Below are positions 37,629-50,400 of a stretch of 64,000 nt of DNA, piece after piece. The stretch spans positions 578,856 to 642,855 of the forward strand of contig SCFE01000104.1 in assembly GCA_004352715.1 (NCBI GenBank), in the 5' to 3' direction. The translations under genes were made by a program, and so were the position numbers. The DNA is from Hofstenia miamia (lineage: Eukaryota; Xenacoelomorpha; Acoela). Every line of letters starts with the position of its first letter. The first letter of the stretch is position 1. The notes beneath the pieces are model-generated. The model saw only the letters and a program-made list of their open reading frames with translations. It was not told the DNA's origin and ran no database searches.

Positions 37629-38638
37629 ATGTTTCGGTCACTTTGAATGTATGAATGAATATACAAGGAATCAATATATTCGTTGGAATTCATATAAAAT
37701 TCTTCTTGATTGAATTTCCATTTATCATCTGCTGAAGTAGGTATCTTTATAAAAACAAGTCTATTTAGTTCCGTCCACCAATTTTCTAAAATATTTAAAT
37801 CAGGGGATTGTGCTGGCCATGAGTCCATCAAAACGATTTCAGATTCTTTAATGAAGAGCATTGCTTGGCGACTAGTATGGCATGGGGCTGTAATCTTGCT
37901 GCTAAATATCATTCACATCAAGCGATGGCAACAAGTTGTTTTGCAAAAACATGCAATATTGACGACTTTTTCAAGTTCCATCCACTTTAGCAATAATTCT
38001 CTTGCCAATTGATCAAATAGTTGCCCATACCATTATTGATTGACCACCATAATTAGAAGGTTTAAGTGTATATCGAGGTTCATGCGATTCTTGTACCTTT
38101 TGGACGTCTTACATAAACTCTTAACTTAGGCCTAAGTTCAATTCGGCATTCATCCGAAAAAACAATGCGTGCCCATTCTTCAGAGGTTTTACATTGACGC
38201 AATCTTCACCAAATTAACTCGATTAAATCTCTGAGTCTTTGATAAATATGGCTTCTTCGATGCAATATAACTTCGCAATCCGTTCCTTGTGAAATTGGAG
38301 TAGCAGCGAAAAATTGGTTAGACTTGGCCAGCTTTATAAGCATCCTGTTACTCTTTGGTGACGTTTTGGGAGGACCTTTCCTACTCTTTTTTAGAGATAT
38401 CGTTTTTTATCCTCATAGCGTTTTATAATGTCACTCACTGTACTCTTTTGGGCGACCCACTAATTCTGCAATTTTACGAACAGATTTGTCTCCGAGGTGG
38501 AAGGTATAAATTATAAATGCAAGAACTAAGATGAAAAAGTACCAGAAACAAACGAATTTCAAAAGTAATTAATAATAGATTGATATTTCAAAGTGCAACT
38601 GTTGTTAATGAATGGGTAAATTATAGTGCCCGAAACAT
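37629..38638 (-). mobile_element. Dead Tc1-like (IS630/Tc1/mariner) DNA transposon
   Basis: Minus-strand translation over several frames gives a Tc1-like transposase: an HTH part HLGDKSVRKIAELVGRPK near 38490-38430, a basic linker KSRKGPPKTSPKS, and EWARIVFSDECRIELRPKLR, where the DE-containing motif is typical of the first catalytic Asp. Then come YVRRPKGTR, a WGSI-like block, TAPCHTSRQAMLFIKE (expected DNAPCHTS; the Asp is lost) and MDSWPAQSPDLNILENWW, which carries the final Glu. Stops and frameshifts are spread along it. Ends are inverted: left ATGTTTCGGTCACT at 37629, right complement ATGTTTCGGGCACT ending at 38638. A TA follows the right end, but the left flank reads AA. The longest surviving frame (37912-37586) runs out through the left terminal repeat, so the original C-terminus is degraded. 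Confidence 0.85.
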
Positions 38639-38699
38639 TATTTCCCTATCAAAATTATATTGCATCATACCTGACGTTAATTTTGATCAAAACAATAAC

Positions 38700-41397
38700 A
38701 AACAAGGTCAACACATGTAGAAATCCATGCCCATTATTTATGAAAACATATTTCAGATGAATGAAAAATTTCAATATCAAAATCTGGTATTTTATATCTT
38801 CATAAACATTATTTCCGATACTGTAGTTGTTGAATTTCAATGACACAATGTTTCTAAAGATGTTACTGTCATGAAATTTTTAGGTCAATTTTTTACGTTC
38901 TAAACGTTAATTACATTCTTGACCTGAAAGTTCCAACTCTGGAATGTGATATGCCAACAGAACTAAGTTTAATATTGGTAATAGAGTAGAATTGATGTGA
39001 CCGATACTATAATTTTTAATATATTTCATTGTTTTGTTCTGCGCTTTGCTAAATTAGAATTCTTGACTGGATATTTTTAGAAAACAATGCAAAATTCCCC
39101 ACCAGAACAAAAACGAGGAAGTGAGCAGACAGAATGTGATCAGTATTATCAATGAATTGTACTTAATTGACTTTGCTTATTTCAATGATATGAATAAAGA
39201 CAATTAATGCTTTTGATGCATTACTTCCACGGATGCTAGAATAAATTTGTTTGTACAATTAAAGTAATAGAATATTTCAATGTCATAGAATTTGAAGACG
39301 AAATATATTTCTAAGTTACTATAATTATGTAAATTTAAAGACAAATTTAAAAGTCAAATCGGCACAAATCCCTAGAATCCTAACTATTTTTTGTGCAACG
39401 TTAATATTGGAAGGAGTTCCAAGTGTTAGATTCATAATTGAATCATAAAATTTAAAATTAATGACTTGTAAAAAGTAAACAATACTAGGTTATTAACCAG
39501 TATTTTGAGCTTGCTAATTATTTTGTTCGAAATAAATATGTAGAAAATATATAGATTTTTATAAAATCAATCACTGTTCTGCATGAATACCCAGTAAGTG
39601 ATTTTATGAATTTACTGCTCTGCTGTGATCATTTATCATTTACTGACAGTTATCTTAAAAAGAAAAGGCTTTCAATTGTGCGCATGCAATGAATCATAGC
39701 GAGGTTAACGTGCATAATTAAAAAGGTTACCTGGTGGAAGTTTAAGCAGCATTATAAAAATTTCAAAGGTATTGAAGTAGATGTGGACCTAATTAAAGAG
39801 AGCAGGATTAATGCCAAGGGCCTATTTTTAATCGTTAATTTAATTCTCTTGATAAATATATAAATTTCTTATTATTCATTTCGTTTGGAATTTCGGCTTA
39901 ATGCCTTCAGCAATTAGTAAAGTTAGCAATCTCATCCAATTAGCCTATTTCTCGCGCTGCTGCAAGAAAAGAGGAAATTTTGTTTTTTCAATTTACGCTA
40001 ATTGAAAGAGGATGTAGCCTGATATTTTAAGTTTAAGCGTTAATAATCGTTGAAAGCTCATTGTTAATTAGTCTTCAATATAGTATTAAGCGAAAAATTA
40101 TTCCTTAGAATTTAGACTTCGTTGGAACAATAATTATTTACAAGGGAATTAAATAATGACTTTTCACAAACTTATATCAGTGTACTTACTTCTGTGGTAA
40201 TTTCTCACTGCAAAAACAACTTAATTTAAGAATCATGTTTACAAGTCTTCAAATATTTTGCTCCCATCATGATTTGAAGCTCGGCTCGGCCCATATCCAC
40301 AAGACAAATTACATAGCCGCTCTGATTACATTGAATATTTCTCAGGCCTATTCAACCCCTTTTGAATAAAATTTCTCAATGATAAGAAATTACATCAGTC
40401 TACATTTGTCTACCTAAGTAATATTAGGTCTATTGCATTGTTGTTAAATTTTTAAAGAAACTGCGAGAAATTCATAATATTTCATAAAATACACACTGGA
40501 AGCAAAAATTTATGTATTATGTATTTCAATTTCTTAGCGAAAGGTCAAGATATTTTGACCCAAACATTGTGCTTGACCATGCTCAAAGTTTTATCAAAGT
40601 GTAAAGCAAATATGACCCAAACCAACTACAAGATAAATTTTTTAAATGTTTTTGCTTCATGACCAATATAAATAAACAACTTTGACAAGAATCGCATATA
40701 GAATGTAAAATAGATAAATAACACTAAAAAGTAAATATTTTTGCAATGTAATATACAAAATTAACACAAACAACATTTAACTCTTCTACAAACATGGATC
40801 CATAATGTATTTCAATAACTAAATCATGAACCATATAAACTTGAAGCATTCACCCAACCCATTTATTTTTGTAAGGAAATTTTTTATTGACCCAGCCCAA
40901 CCTAAAAAATGTGATGCAACCCATTTACAGTCCTGTATTAGAACAGTATATTTCAAGACTATATCCGGAAAAGCTCAACCTAACTCAAGAAATACATGGA
41001 CCAGATTTCTACACTTGAACTAAATATTGATGCAAAAATCTTCTACTTTAGTTTGTCTTTTTCTTATTAAATGGATTATACTGATATGTATTAACTTCAT
41101 TCAATAATGAAAATATTTTATGTCCCTATGATTTCACTTATGTTACTACTATATAATTATTTGGGTTTTGATATCGTATTAAACGCATTTAAGAAGAAAT
41201 TTGAATTTGTAGCTGTGAGGGACCTTGTGGTCGCCCAATGCGTTGTTACTAAATAGTACATTTTGAGATTTTTATACAATGGTGAAAACATAGATGTTCA
41301 ATTTGTAGCAAAATTGAATTTAAATCGTACAAATTTGGAAAAAATGGTCTACAATTCCACGAAATAAAAAATATCAACTGCTTTCTCATGTTTTAAA
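38700..41397. other. Non-coding AT-rich stretch
   Basis: No gene seen. GACCCAAACC and GACCCAGCCCAACC words between 40550 and 40900 may be repeat remnants. Confidence 0.5.
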
Positions 41398-41515
41398 CAG
41401 TGCTTCGGAAATGGAGCTGGAGGCGGAACTGGAGCTCGGAGCCAAAGGGTAGAAGAACATTTAAAATGCCGGCGGAGCCAGATATTTCTGAAACAGCTCC
41501 AGCTCCAAAGCATTC
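41398..41515. mobile_element. Small hAT-like MITE
   Basis: Left end CAGTGCTTCGGAAATGGAGC and right end CAGCTCCAGCTCCAAAGCAT (41494-41513) are imperfect inverted repeats starting with the CAGTGCT typical of hAT transposons. The short interior is built from repeated GGAGCTGGAGC units. No coding capacity and a clear 8-bp target duplication was not found. Similar GGAGCTGGAGC words recur at about 41650-41690, perhaps a second fragment. Confidence 0.55.
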
Positions 41516-43222
41516 TTAAAACCTATTTTTATTAATTGACTATTGTTCCATAAGGGGCTTTGATGTTACAAAAAATGTATAAAAGTTCTTTAAAATTTTG
41601 AAAAATCAATAAGTTTCACATTTGTGAATATGTTGTAGCTCAGATCATAATGGAGCTGGAGCAAAATAGCAGGAGCTGGAGCCATTGGTGTCCAGCAACT
41701 TTGGAGTTAGAGCTAAATTTTGACTAGTACATGTGCTCTGGAGTGGGACAGATGGAATCAGTAACAATATGTTTGCAAGAGTGTTTGTCCTAATAATTCA
41801 AATCTACAGTATATTGAGTAATGATGTTATAGGATTTTACGCACATCAGGGCTGGATTTTGGTGGACCAACCTCACATCTTCCTATTTGTGAGGTCACTT
41901 TTTTTATAAACGTTTGTATGTCTGCATTGGGTCATAGAATGGAATTTCGAAGATAGTTCAAAGCTTATAAAGATAATTCATCATTTATAATCCTACTTAT
42001 TTGTAAACATACACATGATAGGTAACTACTCCCAACAAATCAATGCTACGAATAAATGATTAAATGTGACTCATTACACACCAAGACCCGGCTTACAACT
42101 CGTATGACTCATTCTTTCAAATCTGAGCCATGATAACCCATCAAACGGGATAAACCTATTCCCTTTGTGAAACTGATAATTTTTCTAGATACACACTGTA
42201 ATGCCACAAACAAGTATTGAATTTCGCCAACACAGTTCTAGGTTGCAAAGCAAGCCATTTAGCAAACTAAGGCCTTCTATGCGTGGTTACTATGTTGTGA
42301 GTCTAGAAAGTATTTTAGTGTCATTCGCTTTCATTCAAGGTCTAAGTGGTTCATCGATAATTCACTGCATTCGATTTCTCAGTTAATGATTTTATATTAC
42401 AATGGCCATATTGCAAAATTTCATTTTTTACAAATATCTCATCTATTCAAAACATTAATTAATTTTGATTTAATTCACAATGGCAATAATTTATCTTTGC
42501 TGCGGCCTCTGACGGTAGGTTGTGATCCACTGTTACATGACTTGTTATCTACCTGACCTATCCAAAAATTGACCAATTTGACACATTGACCTATGGCTAG
42601 TGCTAATTACAGCTCTACAACAAATTCATAGATGATTGTTACGTCAGAACTTTGAAATGTCGGAAAAAATTTATAAATTAAAGTTTATGAATTTTAGAAG
42701 TTTAAATTAATTAATTAGAATTGGTTTTATATTAGTAGTATTGAGTATTTTAGTACTTGGCTTGGTTATTATTGGCAATGCCCTTCAACTATTTTGTCAA
42801 ATGAGTACATTAATTTCAGATTTCACAGCTGCATAAAAGTGCAAAACATATTCAATCATTTTCTTCCAAAAAACTTTTTTTTGCCCCGAATATTTTATGA
42901 GATGCAGAGAGAAAATATCACAAAGTCAATATTATGAAGTATCAAAGCATTTTTTCAAAGGAAAGCATTGAAATGAATTCTATGAAAGACTAGCCATTAC
43001 TGCTTCTAACTTAATCTTGTACTATATGTAAACTTTCTATCAAACAAGGATATGGTTTTGATAATAAGAATAATTTTCTTGAAGTTTCCAATCATCTTTG
43101 TTCTTAACTCGCTGATAATGAAGGATTGTTATCCTGCGTCTACTATGTGTCTATATACGTAGCATTAATTTTTGCAATTATTCAATAATCGTATGCAAAT
43201 TCTATACATATATACATATAAG

Positions 43223-43227
43223 TTATA

Positions 43228-43262
<35 letters not shown>
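43223..43262. repeat. (AT)n array
   Basis: TA units with one TTATA break, preceded by a degenerate ATACATATATACATATAAG lead-in. Confidence 0.9.
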
Positions 43263-43266
<4 letters not shown>

Positions 43267-44077
43267 TGCTCAACCATTATCAATATTTCAATAAATTACT
43301 GTTCTTTGTGTCAACAGCAAAGGCGGGTTGAAATTTTGCAATTGTTTTAGCTTTCTTCTCCTGATATTAATTACTGTAAGTGATGCGTAGCGTTCAAAGT
43401 TCATAGCATTAATAGTATAACTTGAAATTGTTCTTTTTTGTAAAGAACATTGGAAATAGTTTATGCATATTGATTTTGCTATTCTGGGCTTTCTTTTTGA
43501 GAGCCTTTAAAATTGTAAGTGCTTAGTAGAATATTCGCTGAAAAATGTTTTTTCAAATGAAAATCATCTTTAGATTGTTTTCACATATTAGTGGATAATA
43601 ACACATGCCAAAGCATTATTTCATACATGTCGAACTCATATGAAAAGTAACATCTAACAAAGTCGAAAGATGTGAACATGTTTTGCAATCTCCACTCATG
43701 AATGGTCACGTTATGCATATACAGGTTAAATTTTACTAGTGCTGTCATTTTGTACTCTATTTTTTAAAGCCTCATAGGAAAAAGTTATCATAAACTTCAA
43801 TTATATGCCATAATCAATTGACAATGTATAATCATGAAATCTAGTTTTCAAATCATGAGTTTTTACTAATCTTTACTATCAATATAAGGTTCCTAACCAC
43901 CCAATTTGATATTTAGAAGCACGACTGATTTGACACGATCACGAAGCATTTAAAAATGGTGAACGCGCGAAGGAAATCCATAAATTAAATGGGACAGTGA
44001 AAATCTATATACATGTACATTAGGCCTTTGTGTTATTAGAAATATTTTTTTCTTGTCGTTTTGATATTTCTAAGCGC

Positions 44078-44080
<3 letters not shown>

Positions 44081-44118
<38 letters not shown>
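44081..44118. repeat. (AT)n array
   Basis: Pure TA units, first of three arrays within 450 bases. Confidence 0.9.
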
Positions 44119-44122
<4 letters not shown>

Positions 44123-44341
44123 TTTGAAGTTACCTAATTCTTTAAATGTCTGAATTAAATGATTTAGTATCCTTTTTTATCGGTAAATATTTTATTATCA
44201 ACATTAATTTCTGAAATGTCACTATTGAACCTACTTTTATTTAGAAGAATTTAAATCTTCAAAAAATTGACGTTTTTTTAAAGCTAAATTTCTTTGATCT
44301 TTCGTAATTAGTCCAATTTATTTCGGTCGGATTAGCTTTAG

Positions 44342-44342
<1 letters not shown>

Positions 44343-44371
<29 letters not shown>
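44343..44371. repeat. (AT)n array
   Basis: Pure TA units, second of the cluster. Confidence 0.9.
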
Positions 44372-44373
<2 letters not shown>

Positions 44374-44486
44374 TTATAATTATAGCGAAACTAGAAGGAT
44401 TTATTAAAATCATACTTCTCTTATTTGCTACATCAAGCCTTTACAAATTAATAGACAAGTATAGACAAAAATTTCTGGGTCACAGA

Positions 44487-44513
44487 ATATATATATATAT
44501 ATATATATATATT
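44487..44513. repeat. (AT)n array
   Basis: Pure TA units, third of the cluster. Confidence 0.9.
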
Positions 44514-45656
44514 CACGGTCTACAAGCATTATTAACCTTTAGTAATGGACAACAAAAGATTTTTTTGAGGCACGTCATTTGTCAAAATCTAAAATTTCAC
44601 AAAAAGAAAATTTCTGAATTAGACTAGTAAATTAGCCATGTAAAGCAGCGGTGTAGATGGAATAGCAAATCCTTTAAAATTTGCCTCATTAATTTAAGTG
44701 TTATTTGAAATTGATTATCCTACGCTGGTAAGAAGAAAGAAACACAATTTCACTAAAGCGTTGTGAAACAAAAATTGGAATTCGAGCAGAACATTTTAAT
44801 AATAACTTGTATCATGTCAAAACCACAGTTGGTAGTTTCATTGTAGCGCTTCCTTTTTTGTGATAGCAGTAATTCAAATTCATTCTACAATAATTTTGTC
44901 TTTGGTTAAAACCTCAAAATCGCTAAAGCAATAAATTTCCTAGAGACTATTTTAAAGTTGCACATGTCAAAAGTTATATATATTCGATTTCTCAACGAAT
45001 AATGCAAATGATACTGTAATTTTTAGTACAAAAATTTTAGATATTAGAACCCAAATCCCAATGCTGATATCGACTTATTTTACATTTAGAGTATATAGTT
45101 ATTAACCAGATTAAAAATTTTATGGTATGTTAGTTATAACAAAATTTAAATTGAAAAATTTAGAATATTTTGCTTGAAAAATTTCCATTCAAAATTTGTA
45201 AAAAAAATGAAATTGTATTAAAACATTGGGATTCTTGCTGTATATATATACTTTTATTGCTTTTCACGAAAATTATGTTCACTAATCAGGTTTGCCGTTG
45301 TGTGAGTTATTTTACACAACAACCAACACAACGCAACTGCAAAGCACTGTTGTATCACACAACATCCCCAACATAGAACAACAACGTCATTAAATGTATT
45401 AGTAAAAGAAAGATATCAAATACTTCACGATTTTGCCAAGCCAATTTTTTTAATAATATGTAGTTGTTTAATATTATTATAGTAAGCAAAAATAGTTACT
45501 ATGTATTGCATTTAAATGCATTCAATTCTTAGTTATTCTTAAGGTGTTGAAGAAGTTACATATAACCTTTAACAGAATTTCTAGTTAATTTTTTTAAAGA
45601 AAAAAAAATTTTTATAAAAAAATTTCTTAAAATTTTAAATAAATGTGGTTATAGAA

Positions 45657-46675
45657 TATATATATATATATATATNNNNNNNNNNNNNNNNNNNNNNNNN
45701 NNNNNNNNNNNNNNNNNNNNNNNNNNNNNNNNNNNNNNNNNNNNNNNNNNNNNNNNNNNNNNNNNNNNNNNNNNNNNNNNNNNNNNNNNNNNNNNNNNNN
45801 NNNNNNNNNNNNNNNNNNNNNNNNNNNNNNNNNNNNNNNNNNNNNNNNNNNNNNNNNNNNNNNNNNNNNNNNNNNNNNNNNNNNNNNNNNNNNNNNNNNN
45901 NNNNNNNNNNNNNNNNNNNNNNNNNNNNNNNNNNNNNNNNNNNNNNNNNNNNNNNNNNNNNNNNNNNNNNNNNNNNNNNNNNNNNNNNNNNNNNNNNNNN
46001 NNNNNNNNNNNNNNNNNNNNNNNNNNNNNNNNNNNNNNNNNNNNNNNNNNNNNNNNNNNNNNNNNNNNNNNNNNNNNNNNNNNNNNNNNNNNNNNNNNNN
46101 NNNNNNNNNNNNNNNNNNNNNNNNNNNNNNNNNNNNNNNNNNNNNNNNNNNNNNNNNNNNNNNNNNNNNNNNNNNNNNNNNNNNNNNNNNNNNNNNNNNN
46201 NNNNNNNNNNNNNNNNNNNNNNNNNNNNNNNNNNNNNNNNNNNNNNNNNNNNNNNNNNNNNNNNNNNNNNNNNNNNNNNNNNNNNNNNNNNNNNNNNNNN
46301 NNNNNNNNNNNNNNNNNNNNNNNNNNNNNNNNNNNNNNNNNNNNNNNNNNNNNNNNNNNNNNNNNNNNNNNNNNNNNNNNNNNNNNNNNNNNNNNNNNNN
46401 NNNNNNNNNNNNNNNNNNNNNNNNNNNNNNNNNNNNNNNNNNNNNNNNNNNNNNNNNNNNNNNNNNNNNNNNNNNNNNNNNNNNNNNNNNNNNNNNNNNN
46501 NNNNNNNNNNNNNNNNNNNNNNNNNNNNNNNNNNNNNNNNNNNNNNNNNNNNNNNNNNNNNNNNNNNNNNNNNNNNNNNNNNNNNNNNNNNNNNNNNNNN
46601 NNNNNNNNNNNNNNNNNNNNNNNNNNNNNNNNNNNNNNNNNNNNNNNNNNNNNNNNNNNNNNNNNNNNNNNNNNN
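45657..46675. other. (AT)n array running into a 1,000-N gap
   Basis: AT units at 45657-45675, then exactly 1,000 N. The right edge (TTTCTAGAATATAAC) is unique sequence. Confidence 0.97.
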
Positions 46676-46854
46676 TTTCTAGAATATAACATCCTTTAGT
46701 TATGGATAAAAAAAGTACCATTCTTTTCAACTAATTGTATTACAGCCTTTTTAACTTTTGAAACAACATTTATCCTGCGGTTCATGGAGTGGTTTGAATG
46801 CAATAGTTCTTAAAATATAAGGTACATCGTATAAAACATTTAAAAAGGTGTCCC

Positions 46855-47264
46855 GAATTACCCGGTTTTACGGTATTTATTAGTGTAACGGTCTATAATG
46901 AGATTGCTGAATTCCAATCGCTTTGCGGGATCACTAGGCAGGAGCCTTTGAACAGATATAAGTTTCCCTTTTTTAATGCTTTCTTGTTTGAGAATCCGAC
47001 GAACAAATGAATGTGGCATTCCAAATTCTTGAAACACTTTTCTCTGAAAATTACATGGATCATTGGTAAAGGCTTAAAAATATTATAACAATTTTCAACT
47101 GAAGTTCTTTTTGCATGATGGTCTCCAATATGCTTCTTTGGGGTGAAACTCAATGTCTCAAATAATATTGTTTTACAATCTGGCAAAGTTCCAACAGGAG
47201 GTTGTTGCCTTTGGCTTTTGGCATTTATCTCTAAACATTCGTTAAGTTTCCTCGCAATTATCAA
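46855..47264 (-). pseudogene. Relic of a mariner/Tc1-superfamily transposase
   Basis: On the minus strand a frame from about 47040 to 46860 reads FQEFGMPHSFVRRILKQE, then LLPSDPAKRLEFSNLII and RYTNKYRKTG. The pattern RRILKxE...QxLxPxDxAKRLEFxxxII is that of the helix-turn-helix plus linker of animal mariner-like DDE transposases (SxTxxRILxxxLxxxPYKxQxxQxLxxxDxxxRxxF). A second overlapping frame (47264-46893) has RQQPPVGTLPDCKTILFET upstream, which may be the preceding Pro-rich linker. Frameshifted and lacking a catalytic core; the left side is lost toward the 1-kb gap ending at 46675. Confidence 0.5.
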
Positions 47265-47472
47265 ATGCTATTGCTAACGATACAATAGTTACAATTTCAA
47301 CATTTATGAAATCATGATAATCCATTTTGCAATGTTTTGCCGAGTATGCCAATATAAATATATGAGAATGAGCATTAATTATGTTACATTTTTACAAACA
47401 AATTTTACAATTAAATAAAATAATTTTGCCTATAAATATATATGAGACAATCGGTGAGAAAATCATAAGTGT

Positions 47473-47484
47473 ATATATATATAT

Positions 47485-47523
<39 letters not shown>
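47473..47523. repeat. (AT)n array with one G break
   Basis: TATATATATATAGATATAT followed by a pure run. Confidence 0.9.
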
Positions 47524-47527
<4 letters not shown>

Positions 47528-47565
47528 AATACATATCACTCTGACTACATTGGCAAAAATTGTTG

Positions 47566-48136
47566 AAAATACATAATTCGTCCTAAGTGCAAAGATGTAT
47601 AAAATTGTGTTTTTGTAAAATGACATGAGTGCAATTTTATAGTGTTTAATATTTTAACTACTTAATTGAAAATCAGATTTGAATGCAATTGTATTTCATA
47701 TGTGCACATGGACTCCATCAAATGCACAATATATTTGCAATTTTATAATTTAAAATATATGAACTAATCAAACATAATTTATGTAATAATTTATTTCAAA
47801 TACTTTGTACAATTTTCAATTTTCATGTATATTTCCTTTANNNNNNNNNNNNNNNNNNNNNAAAATACATAATTCGTCCTAAGTGCAAAGATGTATAAAA
47901 TTGTGTTTTTGTAAAATGACATGAGTGCAATTTTATAGTGTTTAATATTTTAACTACTTAATTGAAAATCAGATTTGAATGCAATAGTATTTCATATGTG
48001 CACATGGACTCCATCAAATGCACAATATATTTGCAATTTTATAATTTAAAATATATGAACTAATCAAACATAATTTATGTAATAATTTATTTCAAATACT
48101 TTGTACAATTTTCAATTTTCATGTATATTTCCTTTA
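47566..48136. repeat. 275-bp duplication around a 21-N gap (assembly artefact)
   Basis: 47566-47840 and 47862-48136 agree except for one base that I found (T at 47690, A at 47986). They are separated only by 21 N (47841-47861). The same gap size as at 4434 points to a shared assembler placeholder and an unmerged overlap, perhaps two haplotypes. Confidence 0.95.
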
Positions 48137-48413
48137 TATTCTTGTCATATAATTGCCAAAGAAATAAAACTTTCTAATGCTAATAATTAACCTCAACTTA
48201 TTGTTAGTAATTCGAATATTTACTAGAGCAAAAACTTTTAATGGAATTATACCTAGTACTTTTTGCACTTGCATTTTTCTGGAAACTAAATATAACCTGT
48301 ATGAGTTTCTTTTGTTTGACAATTTACTGTTTAGTACGGATGTTCTCCGTTTTTTCCCGTTCCATGGGATTTGCATTGAGCTTAAAAAAATCGAAATTTA
48401 CCTTCTTAAGCGC

Positions 48414-48484
48414 ATATATATATATATATATATATATACATAATATTAATATTTATATATATACATGTATATATATATATATAT
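48414..48484. repeat. Interrupted (AT)n array
   Basis: Two AT runs split by ACATAATATTAATATTT and a TACATG unit. Confidence 0.9.
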
Positions 48485-48595
48485 AACCATAATAATTCAT
48501 TCGAAATTAGCTTTACTGCATTTTCAGAATTTTGATACTGAGGAAACGCAACTTGAAGTCTAAAAGAAATGCGATTTCCTAATTTCATGCTATTT

Positions 48596-48613
48596 ATATA
48601 TATATATATATAT
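48596..48613. repeat. Short (AT)n array
   Basis: Nine TA units. Confidence 0.85.
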
Positions 48614-49096
48614 TAAGCATGAAATGAACATTTAAAATTATTGATGGAGAACATTGCATTTCTTTCAAAATATTAAATATTCTGTAATGAAAATGATTAC
48701 TCTCAATTTGTGGATCATGGCATTTTATTTATTAAAAACGACGGATCGAAATTGAAGTTGCCATGGATTGTAGCAAATTAAATATAGAAACATTAAAACA
48801 CCAATTACTTTGATCTCTATGAGTACTTCTTTATATTTGATGTGCATGTGCTGCACCTCCTATAATTTAAACAATCTACTTTACTGATATTTTTTATTAA
48901 TATTTAATCAGTTCAGTGTTACGATAATAAATTATAAATATTGATTTCGTAATGAAGTACAACTTTAAATTAGGCTGCCTATTTCACATTATTAATCGTC
49001 CTGTCATAGCTTTCGCTTTCACATGGCTAAAAAACATGTAGGTTAAGTAAAAATTTGCATCGAATATTGGTATGTATATTTATCTCAACGTTCACA

Positions 49097-50170
49097 TATA
49101 TATACATGTATATATATATATATACNNNNNNNNNNNNNNNNNNNNNNNNNNNNNNNNNNNNNNNNNNNNNNNNNNNNNNNNNNNNNNNNNNNNNNNNNNN
49201 NNNNNNNNNNNNNNNNNNNNNNNNNNNNNNNNNNNNNNNNNNNNNNNNNNNNNNNNNNNNNNNNNNNNNNNNNNNNNNNNNNNNNNNNNNNNNNNNNNNN
49301 NNNNNNNNNNNNNNNNNNNNNNNNNNNNNNNNNNNNNNNNNNNNNNNNNNNNNNNNNNNNNNNNNNNNNNNNNNNNNNNNNNNNNNNNNNNNNNNNNNNN
49401 NNNNNNNNNNNNNNNNNNNNNNNNNNNNNNNNNNNNNNNNNNNNNNNNNNNNNNNNNNNNNNNNNNNNNNNNNNNNNNNNNNNNNNNNNNNNNNNNNNNN
49501 NNNNNNNNNNNNNNNNNNNNNNNNNNNNNNNNNNNNNNNNNNNNNNNNNNNNNNNNNNNNNNNNNNNNNNNNNNNNNNNNNNNNNNNNNNNNNNNNNNNN
49601 NNNNNNNNNNNNNNNNNNNNNNNNNNNNNNNNNNNNNNNNNNNNNNNNNNNNNNNNNNNNNNNNNNNNNNNNNNNNNNNNNNNNNNNNNNNNNNNNNNNN
49701 NNNNNNNNNNNNNNNNNNNNNNNNNNNNNNNNNNNNNNNNNNNNNNNNNNNNNNNNNNNNNNNNNNNNNNNNNNNNNNNNNNNNNNNNNNNNNNNNNNNN
49801 NNNNNNNNNNNNNNNNNNNNNNNNNNNNNNNNNNNNNNNNNNNNNNNNNNNNNNNNNNNNNNNNNNNNNNNNNNNNNNNNNNNNNNNNNNNNNNNNNNNN
49901 NNNNNNNNNNNNNNNNNNNNNNNNNNNNNNNNNNNNNNNNNNNNNNNNNNNNNNNNNNNNNNNNNNNNNNNNNNNNNNNNNNNNNNNNNNNNNNNNNNNN
50001 NNNNNNNNNNNNNNNNNNNNNNNNNNNNNNNNNNNNNNNNNNNNNNNNNNNNNNNNNNNNNNNNNNNNNNNNNNNNNNNNNNNNNNNNNNNNNNNNNNNN
50101 NNNNNNNNNNNNNNNNNNNNNNNNNATGTTTGGAAACGCGGTAAAGANATATATATATATATATATATAT
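49097..50170. other. (AT)n arrays around a 1,000-N gap
   Basis: TA units with C/G breaks at 49097-49125, N at 49126-50125, 22 unique bases, one more N at 50148, then pure AT to 50170. The tiny island between N runs is too short to interpret. Confidence 0.97.
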
Positions 50171-50400
50171 AATACTACGGTAGAAATGTAATGATCAAAA
50201 ACCTGTACCATGTGTCACAGCTATATCACGTGAGAAATTTTCTATTTAAAATATTATATTAAATCATGCGCGTGTATTAATCTCATTGATTCGCAAAAAC
50301 AGGTGTATATATATTTTTTTTATATATGCCAAAATTTTAGTGTAAACTGCATTCGTAATTCATTGCGCAACGCTTTCTTAGAAAATATAGTTTAACTGAA

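Larger units (their letters stand above)
41720..45656. other. Non-coding AT-rich stretch with clustered (AT)n arrays
   Basis: Four (AT)n arrays between 43.2 and 44.5 kb. An ACAAC-rich patch at 45290-45390 contains GTTGTGTGA/TCACACAAC inverted words. No gene. Confidence 0.5.

Noticed and set aside
45290-45390. ACAAC-rich patch as an inverted-repeat transposon
   Set aside because: Inverted words are only 9 bases and the patch is low complexity.
46893-47264. 123-residue frame as a novel intact protein
   Set aside because: Its overlapping frame shows transposase similarity and the region is frameshifted, so it is a relic.
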